Assembly (NCBI GenBank): GCA_028280915.1
Contig: JANQKX010000087.1
Location: forward strand, 1-7,248
DNA from: Kiloniellaceae bacterium
GTDB taxonomy: Bacteria; Pseudomonadota; Alphaproteobacteria; Kiloniellales; Kiloniellaceae
Direction: 5' to 3'
Length of the DNA: 7,248 nt
Shown here piece by piece: positions 6,907 through 7,248 of the stretch; position 1 is the first letter of the stretch; every line of letters starts with the position of its first letter. Position numbers and translations under genes: made by a program. Below the pieces are notes generated by a model. It saw nothing but the letters and a program-made list of their open reading frames with translations. It was not told the origin of the DNA and did no database searches.

Positions 6907-7036
6907 CCCTTGCGAGACAAGCCTTTGCAGGGGGCAAATGGCCGGTTTTGTTCGATTCCGACCCACAGGCCGGTGGCGGTAGTTGCTTTTCCAAAAGGAA
7001 ATGCCAAATTGTGGCGGGAGCGGCTTGTCGCAAGGG
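6907..7036. repeat. Spaced imperfect inverted repeat in the divergent intergenic region
   Basis: CCCTTGCGAGACAAGCC (6907-6923) is the reverse complement of GGCTTGTCGCAAGGG (7022-7036) apart from two extra bases in the left arm. A second distant pair, GGCATTTCC (6900-6908) and GGAAATGCC (6997-7005), is perfect over 9 bp, and its left arm abuts the first pair. The two pairings cross, so they could not form together as simple stems. The whole 6813-7106 stretch holds no gene I can support; these repeats are its main content. Confidence 0.35.
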
Positions 7037-7106
7037 CTTGGCCCGGTCAATCCGGCACCTTGATCCTTAAATGATGGCCAACGGACCAAGCTAGATCTTT
7101 CCACGG

Positions 7107-7248
7107 ATGTATTTCATGCTCGCAAAAAGAATAAAAATCACCCTGGCCGCCGCCCTGTTCGCGGTTTCCCTTGGCCTCGCGGGTTTCACGCCTCCTGCAG
7201 CGGCAACGGAGAACACGGGCCCGAGCCAAGGGGTGGAAAGGTTGAACG
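7107..7248 (+). CDS. Exported protein, N-terminal part only; possibly HpnM (MlaC/Ttg2D-like)
   Basis: Forty-seven codons are visible before the window ends. The start MYFMLAKRIKITLAAALFAV is a textbook Sec signal peptide: a basic n-region (KRIK), a hydrophobic core to about residue 27, and an AAA site with likely cleavage before TENTG (around residue 34). The mature part so far reads TENTGPSQGVERLN. ATG 7107 and ATG 7116 are both possible starts, and neither has a strong Shine-Dalgarno. Identity cannot be read from this much sequence. Genes encoding HpnM, a periplasmic MlaC/toluene-tolerance-type protein, often sit in hopanoid loci, and a VE-x-LN segment soon after the signal peptide would suit that family. 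This is inference from context; any periplasmic protein remains possible. Confidence 0.6.
   Translation, partial: MYFMLAKRIKITLAAALFAVSLGLAGFTPPAAATENTGPSQGVERLN

Noticed and set aside
6813..7007. In-frame upstream extension of hpnA to an ATG at 7007 (65 extra residues)
   Set aside because: The added sequence is not family-like, and the Rossmann motif expected at the extreme N-terminus begins exactly at the ATG at 6812, which also has a GAGG upstream.
5913..7070. Long open frame antisense to hpnA (385 codons)
   Set aside because: Its translation is low-complexity His/Gly/Gln/Pro sequence typical of a GC-rich shadow frame; hpnA on the other strand is clear.
6874..7074. 66-codon + strand frame in the divergent intergenic region
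   Set aside because: It has no ribosome-binding site and no recognisable features, and frames on both strands are open here. The repeats explain the region better.

Overview
This GC-rich window carries most of a bacterial hopanoid (sterol-like triterpenoid lipid) biosynthesis locus. The dense coding, the gene content (hpnD, hpnE, shc, hpnG, hpnH, hpnA) and the protein style fit a hopanoid-producing proteobacterium. My best guess is an alphaproteobacterium of the Rhodospirillales type, but this rests on general resemblance and no phylogenetic marker is present.

Layout. On the + strand, the 3' end of hpnD (1-348) is followed by hpnE (404-1666), a 162-bp gap, shc/hpnF (1829-3820) and hpnG (3817-4524), which overlaps the end of shc by four bases. 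On the - strand, hpnA (5814-6812) lies upstream of hpnH (4507-5649) with a gap of roughly 160 bp. hpnH and hpnG converge and overlap tail to tail by 18 bp. To the right of hpnA is a divergent intergenic stretch of about 290 bp with several inverted repeats. It is followed by the first 47 codons of a + strand gene that starts with a clear signal peptide (7107 to the window end); HpnM is a plausible but unproven identity.

How the genes work together (established pathway knowledge). HpnD makes presqualene diphosphate from farnesyl diphosphate. HpnC, presumably just left of the window, turns it into hydroxysqualene, and HpnE reduces that to squalene. Shc cyclises squalene to hopene/diploptene. 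HpnH adds a 5'-deoxyadenosyl radical to diploptene to give adenosylhopane, and HpnG removes adenine to give a ribosylhopane intermediate. HpnA is a hopanoid-associated NAD(P)-dependent epimerase/dehydratase-like protein whose exact step is unsettled. The window thus runs from farnesyl diphosphate to the C35 side-chain intermediate, lacking only HpnC.

I see no rRNA or tRNA, CRISPR, insertion sequence or phage gene, and no sign of an undescribed multi-gene system. The points worth a second look are small: non-ATG starts, the antisense gene junction, a possible leader peptide and dyad before hpnH, and repeats in the non-coding gaps.
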